Part shown: in pieces, positions 38,161-49,733 of the stretch
How the letters are laid out: each line of letters opens with the position of its first letter
Numbering within the stretch: position 1 is the stretch's first letter
Translations under genes and position numbers: made by a program
The notes under the pieces: model-generated
What the model was told of the DNA's origin: nothing
Seen by the model: only the letters and a program-made list of their open reading frames with translations
The model's database searches: none
NCBI RefSeq assembly: GCF_028554725.1
Contig: NC_071669.1
Span: 55,833,001-55,897,000 of the forward strand
DNA: 64,000 nucleotides
Direction: 5' to 3'
DNA from: Zeugodacus cucurbitae
Taxonomy: Eukaryota; Arthropoda; Insecta; Diptera; Tephritidae

Positions 38161-38600
38161 CTTTTGGATGGGAATTGTTTACATTTGGTCAAGGTCAATG
38201 ACCTTTCTCAGGGATTTGTTTTAATTTTGGTCGAGGTCACTGAGCTTTGGCTGGGATTTCTTTACATTTTTAGTTTTGACTGGGTTTTGTTAACATTTTG
38301 GTCGAGACCAATGACCTTTCTAGGGGGTTTCTTTACATTTTACCCGAGATCAACAACCTTTGCTTGGGATTTGTTTACATTTTAGCGGGAGTCAATGATC
38401 CTTGGCTGGGGTTTGTTAAAGTTTGGTCGAAGTCTATGATCTTCCGCAGGGGTTTGTTTACATTTCGACCGATATCGATAACCTTTAGCAGGGGTTCGTT
38501 TACATTTTGTTTGAGGTCAGTGAATTTGAAATATGTTTATGATATTGGGTGAGGTCATTCACCTTTCACTTTGATTTGTTTACATTTTGTCACTGATATT
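38161..38600. repeat. 42-bp array centred on AGGTCANTGACCT
   Basis: Cores lie at 38192, 38234, 38305, 38347, 38389, 38430, 38472, 38514 and 38552. The spacings are 42, 71 (one core lost), 42, 42, 41, 42, 42 and 38. The first core is exactly AGGTCAATGACCT; the others carry one to five changes (AGGTCACTGAGCT, AGACCAATGACCT, AGGTCATTCACCT and so on). Between cores each unit has TTTGTTTACATTTTGG, with the forkhead-like word TGTTTAC intact in four units. The perfect core equals the inverted-repeat-1 palindrome bound by the ecdysone receptor/Ultraspiracle pair in flies. Function is inference; the array itself is plain in the sequence. Confidence 0.92.
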
Positions 38601-38745
38601 TTTATGCGTTTTGTATAAATGGAGGGCCAGTTCGAGAGGTTATGAAAGATCAGGTTTTTTTGTATAGTTTTAAAGGTTTCGTGGGTTTGTCTATATTTGA
38701 TGTGTTCACGTGAGGTCTATTTTGGAAGGTCAGAAGCCTTTTAAT
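38601..38745. repeat. Worn flank resembling the left arm in inverse
   Basis: GTGTTCACGTGAGGTCTAT at 38702 and GGTTTGTCTATATTTG near 38682 look like the inverse of the GACCTCATGTGACCC and AATGTAAACAAAC words in the left arm. If so, the ~35-bp type flanks the 42-bp array on both sides in opposite orientation. The match is short and may be coincidental. Confidence 0.45.
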
Positions 38746-41659
38746 TAAAAGTAAATATTTAAAGATTTTCTGCCATCCAGTTCACCAGAAACCCAATTCT
38801 AGAGTTCTTTCCATAAACTAGCTCCGTTATTAATATTGGTACCACTTTGGAATCATCTTTTCTGAAGGTTGTAGAGTGTGAACTGAAAACATCACCATCT
38901 ACACCGTCAAAAGCTATCCAGCAACACCTACATACATATGTAGTACCCATGTAAGACCATTATTTACTAATCCACCACACACACCCTTACACATTTTAAT
39001 GTGTGAAACATTAGTCTACATAATGTCTAATTCACTCACTTGAGATGTAGCACCATGATTGCTTTCAAATCTGCTATATATTATTTCACATATTGATGAG
39101 TGGTCAGCAACAACAACAGCAACTATAGCACTCATTAGTTCTGCATATCGGCGACATGAAGTGCCGCCGGCAACCGACATGTTTAAGAGCGCATGGAAAT
39201 ATGTACGAGTAAGTATAGCTCCATGCATATCAAAGAGCCATATAGTATGAAGTCCACATATGTTCGTTTGTGTGTCTGAATTTTTATTGAATCACCCGTT
39301 CATGCATGGCCTTTGCCGCCGCTATCAGTGTAGTCAGGTAGTCAAATAAACGAAGTAGCCTACTGCTACCGACCACCGACAACTTTTCAGCTAACCGACC
39401 AACCAACCAACTAAGCAGCCATCTAGTCAGCTATCTACTCAGACTCAACCTCAGCCCCAACCAGGAGTTGATTTGGCGTTTACCAGCAATTGTAGACGAC
39501 ATTCCATGCAACTAAAGCCGTTATGGAGCCGAACTAATGTAGCGACGGCGACGGTGAGTTGGTCAGCTTGGCGAGGCGGGCGGTGTACACCCTCCGGCGC
39601 CACCATCACACTAGCATCACCAATTTGATAGATCGCCGTCGATGATGGAAAAATCGTGCATATTGAATGCCACATTTATCAGGGTTATTTGTTGATGGAT
39701 AGTGCTTTGGTAGTGTGGTTGTTGTTGCTGCTGTCGATTTGAGACTTCACGGTTGCTACCGATTTTGTCTAACTGCCATACTACATACATACATACGAGG
39801 TATATAGTTTAGTAGAGCTGACTGATAAGGTGTTCACACGGTTGGTGGAAATGTCCAAAGGTTTTTAGAGAGAAACTGAAAAAATTGTATTAAAGAGGTT
39901 TGCTTCGAAGTGTCTCTTATGTCAATGTTCCCTTTACTGGAAGGTTTCAAAGATAGTGAATTGGTTTTGTTTTAAGTTCGAGTCCTCTGAGTAGGTTTTT
40001 ATATGTACAATCTGTTTCGGTACAGTAATAAACCAAGGGATAGGTTAGATTGCCGGCCGGTATATTTCTCTTAAACCTTCATGTTTCTTTTTGATCTTCT
40101 GGAGAAGTTGAAAATATGATGGATGGATGCCGGAAACGATTGAATGTGGAGCGGAAACGTAGAATAAAATGGTCACAAACGATGGCTGCTAGGCTCAATC
40201 GAGAGGGAGTCGATCATAGTATTTGAGACTAAGCCTTCGAAGACAAGGGAACTGAATCGGTTACTTGTTAGAGAATCAACAATTCCAAACAATTAGGGAG
40301 AAAAGAGAGATAGATTAACGTGGAGTGAGAGAATGGAATAGGAGGGAAAAACAGAGAAATAGAAGGGAGAGAGAAAAAGAAGGTAGATTGAGAAGAATGA
40401 GACGAGAGAGGTTTCTGCTATTCATGAGTTAACGGACGGAAAGACAGAAAGAGAGAGAAAAAAGATAAACAGAAGAGGCTTAGATATCATCCATTCATTG
40501 TCTAAAGCGGATTTGGCTATTCAAGAGCGTACTAAGCTTAAAGTGACGACTCTTCGAATAAGAGTAAAGCTTCCAACATATTTGAGAGACAATTTGTTTG
40601 CTCGGTAGGATATAATTTATATGTAATATGAGAGAGGGACCAGAATATAAAAAGGTTTCACCAAGACTTAGTATTATCAAGGGCAATTTACTGCAAAATG
40701 GAGTTGGTAAAACAAATATGCTTACAAAAATATCTACCTAAGTAAATTCTTCCGTGTGAACGCCATATAAGAGTGTTGCATAAAAGCGTCAGGGCCACCT
40801 CCATCACTGGTTTAGTGCAATATGTTGTCACAATTTGTGTTGCAGCTGCTGTATGCTCGGATCAAAATTGCATTTATGCTTGCTACAACAACCCGTTGTT
40901 GTTGTTGGTCACATTATCGAAGCCAAAAATTACAGTAATTCACTTCACTTTGAGTACATATTAATGCGCCTGTGATGGCCTATTAAGGCTGAAATAGCAA
41001 AATACGATTTTCACCTGCAACTCTGAGGCATTTTCTGTGCTCTGTGCACTGTGTTGGTATTGTTGTTGTTGTTGGCTTACGATATGGCTCCTGTAGTTTT
41101 TTGTAATGTCATAATGCATGCATTCCGCCACCACTGAGATCAATCGCATTGTCTTTTATGTTTTCTTTTGCGCCTTAAAGCTTTTTCGCTGTGACTCAAG
41201 AGGTCAGCGCATTAGAGGAAATCTATTTCAATTTCGAAATATTTTTAAAAGCAATAACATAGTCACGTAATAAGTAAGCTGCAATTCGAAGTAGAGTGCA
41301 GTTAGTTATCATTATGATAAATTGATTGATGTCCCTGGGCAGTATTGCTTCGGGGTTACCAAATTAAGCTGCCGAAATTTGGCGGTGATGATGGTTAATT
41401 CGGCTACTGATTTCGAACTCGAATGATGAATGAGAGGAATAAATTTTGAGTTTAATGGTTTTTGGTCATTTAGTCACAACAAAGATTGGAATTTTGGATC
41501 TTTCTCATTTTTACTGTCTATAGATTAAGATAATTATTTGGATCTATACGAATAACATAAGAACCTTATAAGCAGAAGATCTACTCAAATTTGCATTTGC
41601 AAATCAAAATCATTTAATCCTTTCATTAACAAAATATTTAAAATTATCATGCAAAGAAA
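38746..41659. other. Non-coding stretch with a polypurine tract
   Basis: 40295-40410 and 40435-40480 are almost entirely purine, with many GAGAG words. A small CAA/TTG palindrome (ACAACAACCCGTTGTTGTTG) lies near 40886. Otherwise nothing recognised; frames at 38759-38950, 39016-39228 and 39451-39675 on the minus strand lack motifs. Confidence 0.5.
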
Positions 41660-41985
41660 TTAAAGCTTTCATAAAAATATGTAAAGCTTTCATCCAAAAG
41701 ATTAAAAGCTCTTATACATAAAGTTAAAGCTTTCATCCTAAAGATTAAAAAGCTAAGAAACTAAAGCTTTCACCTTAAAAATTAAAAGCTCTTATACATA
41801 AAGTTAAAGTTTTCAACCCATAGATTAAAAAGCTTTCATCTTAACAATTAAAAGCTTTCATCCAAAATACTTAAAGCTTTCATACAAAAAGGAATTTAAG
41901 CGTTCATAGAAAAAAATACAAAGTTCAGGCCAGAAAACAAAAGCTTTCATTCAGCAGACTTAAAGCTTTCATATAAAAGTTCCAA
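41660..41985. repeat. ~22-bp tandem repeat with AAAGCTTTCAT
   Basis: About fifteen degenerate units of the form AAAGCTTTCATCCAAAAGATT. The variant AAAGCTCTTATACATAAAGT appears twice (about 41706 and 41785), which suggests that a higher-order pair or triplet of units was duplicated. Unit lengths vary from 20 to 25 bp. The region is AT-rich and non-coding. Confidence 0.88.
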
Positions 41986-43676
41986 AAAATTAAAACGTGG
42001 TGCGCTAATCTCCTCTCTATTGTATTAGAAGAACACTCTTATATTCTAGACAAGGTTCTTTTAAGCTATGCTGAAGCAGCTTTCATAAAAAAAATTAATT
42101 TCACATTGGAAAACATACCCTCGCGGATAAGTAAATATGTAATGTAAGGCGTAAGTGCACAACATCTGTTCGACTTTAGTAGGCATTTATCGCACCTTGC
42201 CCAGTAAATACGTGTATAGTATATAAGTAAGTATGCGTGCGACACGCATTTAAGTGCAGAATTGCATTAAATATTTCCACCAACACGCCCTGCCAGTCAT
42301 CGCTGCCTTCTAACTGAGGGCATTGCCACTATAGGTTTACCACTTAATGTTTCTGTGTATGTCGCTCACCCGCCTATGCATTTGTACATCTAATCCTGAA
42401 TGTCAAATGTCAAAATATATGGTGAAAATGTGTCAAATTTCTTATCTGATTCGGTCACGCTGCTACTTTACGGCGCCGCAAAACTACTGACCAACACAAG
42501 CTACCGTTTCCCTTCGGCCTAACCTAACTTTTGAGTTGGTCATTTTACCACGCAATGCATTTTGTTGGAGTAACAATGCTTTCGCATGGCACTGAGGTCG
42601 ATGAACACGGTACATGAACTGAATAGAATGTATTATATATGATACATATATATAGAGAGCACATAACCTCAAATACGAGCTTGTTAATACTCAATTGCTA
42701 ATGGAATTGAAATAAATTTTGCAAATTGAAAAAAAAGATTTTTATATGTGATAAACATACTTAAATGTACTTAATTTGATACAGTTAGGGAGATACTGAG
42801 TTCATATAAGTTATACTTTACACTAGTTTTATAACCTTTAATCATTTTACCTACTAACTATTGTGTGTGCTTTTAACCACAAAGTCGTAGGAGTTATGAA
42901 ATGTATGCTACCAGTTCCAGTCAACAGTAAATGCGACATTGATATATATGAATTTACTTCGAAGATCTTATACACAAATCGGATCACTGAGCCGATTTTT
43001 GTTTGATCTGGATTAAGAGCAGACTGCTTCCAACCTATCCAATTTTGAAATTCTGAAAACCTGTCCGTGTTTTATTTCTACCATTAAGTTGATTGATTTG
43101 GATATTGAATATTGATAAAAAACACTCCTCAAAAATTTCTCCTGAAAGCCCTGACTCCTGAGTTACTTCTAGTCAAAAGTCTTCAGCTATTTTCCTAGCT
43201 TTTTGGTCGGTGTTAAACCAATTCTCCAATACTACAATACTGCATTTAACTCACGACGTCTTCCTTCGAACGGGGATAATATAATTCTTAATAATTTTTC
43301 GTTTAGTTGGTAAAAGGGGTCGTCGGAGATATGTTAATAAGGAGAGCAGTTTATTTACAAAAAAGAAGGGAGGAAGCTCGAACAGAAAAACCTATGTCTT
43401 AAGACCCTCCCTTCTGATTTCATTACATTACTGCAATAAGTTTTTATCTGAAATTCTGCTATAGAAATTCTTCTTCAACTTTTGAACATAGGCCTATCTA
43501 CCACCTGGTAAAGAGATAAAGAGTAGGCATGTGGAAAATAATATGTAGTTTACAACTAACTTCTTTGGCTCCTCGGAGGTAGTCAAAATACTCTTGTTGG
43601 TGAAGTATTTGTAAATATTCTGGTTCTAGGGAGTAACCACCTCATGGTCTTCTGCTGCAAATAGTTGGGTACCATT
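41986..43676. other. Non-coding stretch
   Basis: Nothing recognised. Frames are short and without motifs. Confidence 0.5.
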
Positions 43677-44170
43677 TTTATACTTTCGCAACAAGTTGCT
43701 ATGAGAGTATAATAGTTTTGACCAAATAACGGTTGTTTGTATGTCATAAAACTAAACGAGTTGGATATAGGGTTATACATATCAAAATTATCAGGATGAC
43801 GAGACGAGTTGAAATCCGGAAAATGGATGAAACCGGATAATAAGCACGCCCACCTCCTTTAGAAAGGTTAAGTTAAAAATTACTAAAAGAGCAAACGAAA
43901 CGGAAAACATCAGAAACACAAAATTTTACTACTTTTACCTACTTCCCATATAAAACAAATTTGATTCCTTCACTTTATAATATATACACAAGGAACCAAA
44001 GAAAGATGTAAATGATCTTCACTTGTGGAAAAATTGTCGAAATCGGACTAAAACTTTTCAAGGCCCCAGATATCGAACATGAAGAACTCAGTGCCTTAGG
44101 CTAATTTTTCACCGAAAATATCGGTTAATCTCTCAGATATTTTAATATTAATAGCCAAATTAAGTGAGCA
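43677..44170 (-). mobile_element. Mini-me-like element, internally deleted
   Basis: Inverted relative to the other copies. It begins on the plus strand with TATACTTTCGCAACAAGTTG, the 3' hairpin end, then ACGGTTGTTTGTA and GATATAGGGTTATA. After a deletion that removes the (GTCY)n tract and most of the middle, it continues with CACGCCCACCTCC, the CAAGGCCCCAGATATCGAACA region, and ATTTTTCACCGAAAATAT, which matches the 5' part of the copy at 44854. Its divergence suggests an older insertion than the long copies. Confidence 0.8.
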
Positions 44171-44740
44171 TATAGGAATTATCTTCGCCCTCATATACTA
44201 TCTATATATATAAAAATTTCATGTCTCGTTGTTTGTCCGGGATTGGCGCCTAAATTACTGAATCGATTTTAATGAAATTTTGCACATGTCTGCAGTTTAG
44301 TATAACTTAAAAAATAGGATAGTTTATATTTCAAATTTTAGTTGCAATCTCTATCAGTCTGTCCATTCGGTCAAGCGATATTTTGAATTGAATATTTTGA
44401 ATTAAAATCTAGATATCTTAATAAAACTTTGTACATGTTGCAATTAGCAATATGAGATTTTATTGTAGATTGTGATTTAGTAATCCCAATACTTTGGCAG
44501 CAAAAGATTTTAATGTTCACCACATTAACTTTAAGATACAGCAATTGCTATAACATTTTTGATTATATTTATTAGGTCTACAACTTTGCCTTCGCCGTTT
44601 TCCAATAGATGTCTCTAGGGTCAAGCACAGGTCGATTAAATCGATTTTTTTTATATCGATCTTGGACATTTGTGTCAACATTAACCCAACAAAATACTTG
44701 TAGAGATCTGTTTGCATCCCAAACTTATTCTCAACGGAAA

Positions 44741-44839
44741 ATGTCACTTTTTGAGCCGAATTCTCGACATTTGCGGGAAATTTTGCTTTTCTTTTTTAAC
44801 ACCAAGAAAAGTGCGGCTGAAGCTCATCGCCATTTGTAA
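44741..44839 (+). pseudogene. Mariner transposase N-terminus
   Basis: From ATG at 44741 the 32-codon frame reads through FEPNSRHLREILLFFFN and KKSAAEAHRHL to a stop at 44837. This is the N-terminal DNA-binding start of mariner transposases (the HLREVLLFFFNLKKSAAE type). Everything after it is gone: 14 bases later the mini-me-like insertion begins, and beyond it only the terminal repeat region remains. Confidence 0.85.
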
Positions 44840-44853
44840 CCGTTTTTATACAA

Positions 44854-46008
44854 AACAAGTAAGGAAAGGCTAAGTTCGGGTGCAACCGAACATTTCATAA
44901 TCTCGCAGTTTATTTAGAGATTTACCTATATTTTCGGTGAAAAATTACCCTTAGGCACTGAGTTCTTCATGTTTGATATCAGGGGCCTTGAAAAGTCATG
45001 GTCCGATTTTGACAATTTTAACACAAGTGATCTCACAGCTCAAATACAGTATTTGTGTAAAGTTTCATTTCGCTATCTTTATCGGTTCCTTATGTATACA
45101 TTATAAAGTGAAAGAATCAGAAGGATTCAAAATTGAGTTATATGGGAAGTAGGTGTAGTTGTAAACCGATTTCATCCATTTTCCACACCTGTCATCAGGG
45201 TGCCAAAGAAATATTATATACCGAATTTCATTCGAATCTGTCGTGTAGTTCCTGAGATATGGTTTTTGACCCATAAGTGGGCGACGCCACGCCCATTTTC
45301 CATTTTGTAAAAAATCTCAGTGCAGCTTCCTTCTGTCATTTCTTATGTAAAATTTAGTGTTTCTGACGATTCTCGTTAGTGAGTTAACGCACTTTTAGGC
45401 ATTTTCAACCTAACCTTTGTATAGGAGGAGGTGGGCGTGGTTATTATCCGATTTCTTTCATTTTTGGACTATATAAGAAAACGGCTAAAAGAAACGACTG
45501 GAGAAAGTTTGGTTTATATAGCTTTATTGGTTTGCGAGTTATATACAAAAATCCTATTGGAGGGCGGGGTGACGCCCACTTTTCCAAAAAAATTACATCC
45601 AAATGTGCCCCTCCCTAATACGATCCTATGTTCCAAATTTATTTGCATAACTTTATTTATGGCTTAGTTATAGCTCTTTATGTGCTTTGGCTATCGCCAT
45701 TTTGTGGGCGTGGCGGTGGTCCGATTCCGCCCATCTTCGAACTTAACCTTCTTATGGTGCCAAGGAACACGTGTTCCAAATTTCATTAAGATATCTCAAT
45801 TTTTACTCAAGTTAGAGCTTGCACGGACGGACAGACGGACAGACGGACGGACGGACAGACAGACATCTGAATTTGAACTTTACTCGTCACCCTGATCACA
45901 TTGGTATATATAACCCTATATCTAAATCGATTTAGGACTTACAAACAACCGTTATGTGGACAAAACTATAATACTCTCTTTAGCAACTTTTGTTGCGAGA
46001 GTATAAAA
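44854..46008 (+). mobile_element. Mini-me-like element, long copy
   Basis: Begins AACAAGTAAGGAAAGGCTAA and ends GTTGCGAGAGTATAAAA. Just before the end, ATACTCTCTTTAGCAAC pairs with GTTGCGAGAGTAT as a hairpin. Conserved landmarks are TGGGCGACGCCACGCCC (about 45281), GTGGGCGTGGCGGTGGTCCG (about 45702), a (GTCY)n-type tract of GGAC/AGAC words at 45831-45866 and TATATATAACCC (about 45903). It has no true gene; frames such as 45431-45667 and 45680-45895 translate the repeat. Dipteran mini-me elements are known for (GTCY)n tracts next to TA-rich sequence; the assignment rests on that resemblance. Confidence 0.8.
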
Positions 46009-46158
46009 AAGCTTAAATTTACAAAAAAAAAATGGCGGAAGTAAAGTTGTAGACCTAATAGTTACTCCATAAATAATTTCACTTTTTCAATTAGTTAACC
46101 AGAATAGAATTTAACATACATATACACTATCCACAGCAAAGCGTGGCCCGGCCACTAG

Positions 46159-48259
46159 TATATGATAATTTCAATATATGCTTCGAATATATGCATCAAA
46201 TTGTGTGTTATCTTATCTTATCTATCGTTCTTGTAGTTTATTTTAGGGGTTTCAGTGTTAGAGATAGAGCTTTGATCATAAAAAAAGCTGATCTAAGAAA
46301 CCGCAATCATTGATCAGTACTAGTATCTCTAAGATCTCCGTCTTACCTGCGGTTCGTTGTGCCTCACACTTGAAAGCAATCCATATATGTATTTGTTGTT
46401 TTTACCATAAAAACCACGACTTTTCGAAAATGAATTGTTCATTTTCAATATAACTGTACCTGTGTGTGTGATTGCGAGTTTGCCCGCTGCAATTCTACAA
46501 GCCATAAAGAAGTTAGCATTTGAATTTTATTGCAAAAGTCAAACCCCATTGTTACACTTTATAGCTTACCAGTTGCCTTTGAGTATGTATATATTCGCAT
46601 TGTGACCATTTAACGGCGTACAGCTGCACGGCGGCGACGAGTTAGCAACAGTTGCAAGCGAGCGAGCACCACACACCCGACCAGCAGATAGCACAGTTCG
46701 CACTGCAACAGTTGCAATTTCCACTTCCGCAGATACAGTTGGCTGTTGGTTGCAAATGACGGTTATTACTCGCATAGAGGCGGAAAAACTGCAGCTCCAC
46801 ACCCCACACAACCCTCCTCCGAACCGCACGACGCACAGCAGCTGCAAATCGCACCAAACGGCAAGCGGCAGCTAAATGCAGATTGTGCTAAAACTTTCCG
46901 GACTGCGGGCCGCTCAAATGAGCCAACCGACGATTTGTTCCTCCAACTGGATGGCTGGCTGGCTCACTGGCTGCCTCAACAACGCTGTCCGTCCGTCCGT
47001 TCGCTTACCTTGCCTTGCGGATGTGCGTGTGGCTCTGTGTGAATGTGTGTGTCTAATAGTCATATAGCTTTTCACGCAATTATCCACTTCTATTTTGCGA
47101 GTTCTCTGCTTCGGTGGTACTCGTACCACCACCAGTTTGTTGCAAGCGCCTTCTTTCCCCACCGACTTTTTGCAAATTTCCTCTACCGTCGCTCTGTCTT
47201 TGCGTGCGGCTGACTGCTCCTGCCAGTTGCGTAATTGTGGACCCCTCTTGGCCGTTAATAGCGGCACGCACAGGGGCAGACGGCGTTGCGTCGCTGGGCA
47301 AGTGCGAAAATGCATTGCTGGCTTTGGTCTCTATATACATACATATATATAAATATATATATATTCCTACATTCCTCCTCCGGTCCGTCACTAAAAATAT
47401 TTATATGTGCCTCCTCAGAGTCAGTGTCTTGAAAAAGTGCGTTAGCTGTAATTATGCATGCGAATGGCGAATGTGTTGCAAGTACATACTACATGCAACA
47501 CGCAATCGCAACAATCGCAATCGGCTAGCGGGTAATTATCGCTTATATACACAACAAAAGGGGTGGTCGTGTGTGGGAGTTGAATACGCCTCTGTGCGTT
47601 GAGTTGCTTTTGCGGAAGTTTACTTTTGGTGCGAATTGTTGGAATTGTTGTGTGTGTGTGCTTTCAGCCGTAACAAAATCCAATCGTCTTATGAAGCATT
47701 AGCAGAAGAGTGACAAGTAGTAGAGGCGTGCAAAAAAAGTCGCAGGTGCGTAAATTGCGTGTTCTCAAGCAGAAAGCGACAATTAATGCGTTCACATTTG
47801 CATTTGAATAAGTGGATATGAGTTCTTCGTTTCACTTGCCGCAACGACATTTTTCAATATGAAACCCAGATGTTTCACATATTCTACAACGTCACGTCAT
47901 TCCCTTCTTCTTATCTTAATATCAAATGGTGTTCGGAAACCTCAAGTGAAAGAAAACAGCTAGAAATATCGAGTTAAGCCAACTGCTTCTTCTAGTCATC
48001 TACTTATAAATCAGAATACTTCTTAGGTTAGGTTCTAGAATATCTTCTTTCAAGATTGAAAGATTCTTGAATTCTCATATTATAAATCATCATGATGGGA
48101 TCTTTTACTCTATGTCGACAAAAGGAGCTCATCGGGATCATCGAGGTAGAGGCAGAGGAAATAAAGATGATAAAACTCACTTTAGAATCGTGACAAAACC
48201 TTTCCGCTTTCTGGATGTACGTATGATAAACTTTTGCTCTTATTATTGTTATGATTCTT
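46159..48259. other. Non-coding; CpG-richer patch at 46560-47680
   Basis: 46560-47320 is the most GC- and CpG-rich segment of the window. Open frames overlap on both strands (for example 46746-47042, minus 47315-46914, 47114-47602), which is what GC-rich DNA gives by chance. None shows a domain. A TA/CATA microsatellite lies at 47330-47375. It could be a promoter/untranslated exon region of a host gene. No coding is supported. Confidence 0.45.
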
Positions 48260-48560
48260 TCATTATTACAATGTACAACACTAAGCTGGAATGGAACCAA
48301 ACTATTTTTTTCTGGAAGGGATCCAGTATTTTTTGATATATAATGTTTTTTTATTCTTTTCGAAGATCAAACTTTGATCCTTCATAGCTTCTGTTATACC
48401 GAAAAGTTTTATACACCATTGAATTAAGAGGAAAATGTGGACTAAATTCATATTTTGGATTTTTTAGTAGCTATGTCCTGAAATTAATATTATTTTTCGT
48501 TGTAGAGCCCAAAATTCGGAAAATTAAAAATTTTTTATGATTTAATCTTTGGCCCAATAC
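48260..48560. repeat. Unclassified dispersed repeat, copy 1
   Basis: The phrase GTACAACACTAAGCTGGAA with ACCAAACTATTTTTTTCTGG (48270-48312) recurs at 52036-52080 as GTACAACACTCGGCTGGAT with ACCAAACTAATTTTTTCCGG. Downstream both copies have a TTTTCGAAG word and a GCCCAAAATTC/GCTCCAAAATC word. Edges and class are unknown; no terminal repeats were seen. Confidence 0.6.
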
Positions 48561-48917
48561 CCTGAAAAAAGTCGATTTTGTCGTATAGTGTTATTATTAC
48601 AATTTGAGTTCAGTTTCTCTTCTCAGTCTCTTCTACAAGATTATTCTATAACCCTCGGTGCTGAATCGAAGTCTGGAAACGCCGAACACAACTGCATAAA
48701 ACACCATATTATCGCAGCTTAAGTAACTTTTCGCCAATCTTTGATATTCGTACCAAGATTCTTCTTTACTTGTTAATCCTACTAAAATTTTCATATTTTT
48801 CCTGCAATCGCAGAATCTATATTAATTCCAATCCAGAATTCAGCTATAAGCTGAATCGCTCTCCCTTTTCATGAAACAAGAGTACTTGCAAATATAATAT
48901 ATTTTGGTCTATATATC

Positions 48918-49733
48918 GGGTGATCCAAGCAGAGATACTTTTTTCAATAAATTTTATTTGATAGATCACGCGTTAGTCGTGTAAGACTTTTGTCTGAACA
49001 ACGTTTACAATTTGTTCAACTTCATTATGAAAATTCACGTACTGTTTCGCGCACTTCGCTCAACTTATGTGCATCATAATCGATCTATTGAGCGTACCAT
49101 TCACAACACCATCACCCATCTTGAGACCCAGCATTCATTGTTGGATAATATTCGACCTATTAGCTGCCATTTTATCCAGAAAAAAAAGTTTTGTGGGCCG
49201 GTGGAACCATCGGTACATATTTCTTCAAAAATGATGCCACTGAGAACGAAACCGTCAATGGCGACCCTTATCGCGCCATGATAACCGACTATTTGGTGCC
49301 TGAAATTGAAACTTGTGATCTCGGGGAGATTTGGTTTCAATAAGACGGCGCCACTTCCCACACATCGCATCAATCATTGGATTTATTGAGAAACACTTGG
49401 GTAAGCAGGTAATTTCACGTTTTGGGCCGGACGATTGGCCACCAAGATCGTGAAATATCACACCGTTAGACTTTTTTCTTTGAATATATGTAAAGTCTAA
49501 ATCTATGCGGACAATCCTGCTTCGATTCAGGCCTTGAAGCAAAACATCAAGCGTGTCCTTTACCAGTTACCAGTTGAAATGCTCAAACAAGCCATTGAAA
49601 ATTGAACTCAAAAGATGGATCAACTGAGATATAGCCGCGGCCAATTTGAAAGAGTTGGTATTTAAAAAATAAATGACAAAGAATTTCTTTCGAATGATAA
49701 TTTAAAAATTATGAAACCTCAAAATGGATCACC
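48918..49733 (+). mobile_element. DD41D element, group 2 copy 3, both ends present
   Basis: GGGTGATCCA at 48918 is mirrored by TGGATCACCC ending at 49733. The N-terminal region (about 48990-49160) is recognisable: LSEQRLQFVQLHYENSRTVS, then in other frames HNTITHLETQHSLLDNIRP. An internal deletion near 49165 then joins it to CGPVEPSVHISSK-type sequence. The second-Asp block at about 49330 has lost its Gln codon (CAATAAGAC), and the third-Asp block (NITPLDFFL) is at about 49455-49485. A decayed C-terminal region follows. Numerous stops occur. The deletion removed the first catalytic Asp, so no part could yield a working transposase. Confidence 0.88.

Larger units (their letters stand above)
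44572..46058 (+). mobile_element. Mariner remnant with ~30-bp terminal repeats
   Basis: TTAGGTCTACAACTTTGCCT at 44572 is mirrored at 46029-46058, with 4 mismatches in about 30. TA lies outside each end (44570-44571 and 46059-46060). After removal of the mini-me-like insertion about 330 bp remain, so most of the transposase is deleted. It sits inside the Helitron. Confidence 0.85.
44201..46158 (+). mobile_element. Small Helitron carrying nested elements
   Basis: The left end is host A followed by TCTATATATATAAAAATTTC at 44201, the usual TC plus TA-rich start of insect Helitrons. The right end is a GC-rich palindromic stretch, GCGTGGCCCGGCCAC, then CTAG at 46155-46158 and host T. This fits insertion between A and T without target duplication. 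Without the inserted mariner the Helitron is about 470 bp and has no Rep/helicase coding, so it would be non-autonomous. The hairpin lies closer to CTAG than in most Helitrons, which lowers certainty. Confidence 0.68.

Noticed and set aside
47114..47602. 162-codon open frame
   Set aside because: Lies in GC-rich DNA, runs into a TA microsatellite read as Tyr-Ile repeats, and has no domain or conserved motif.
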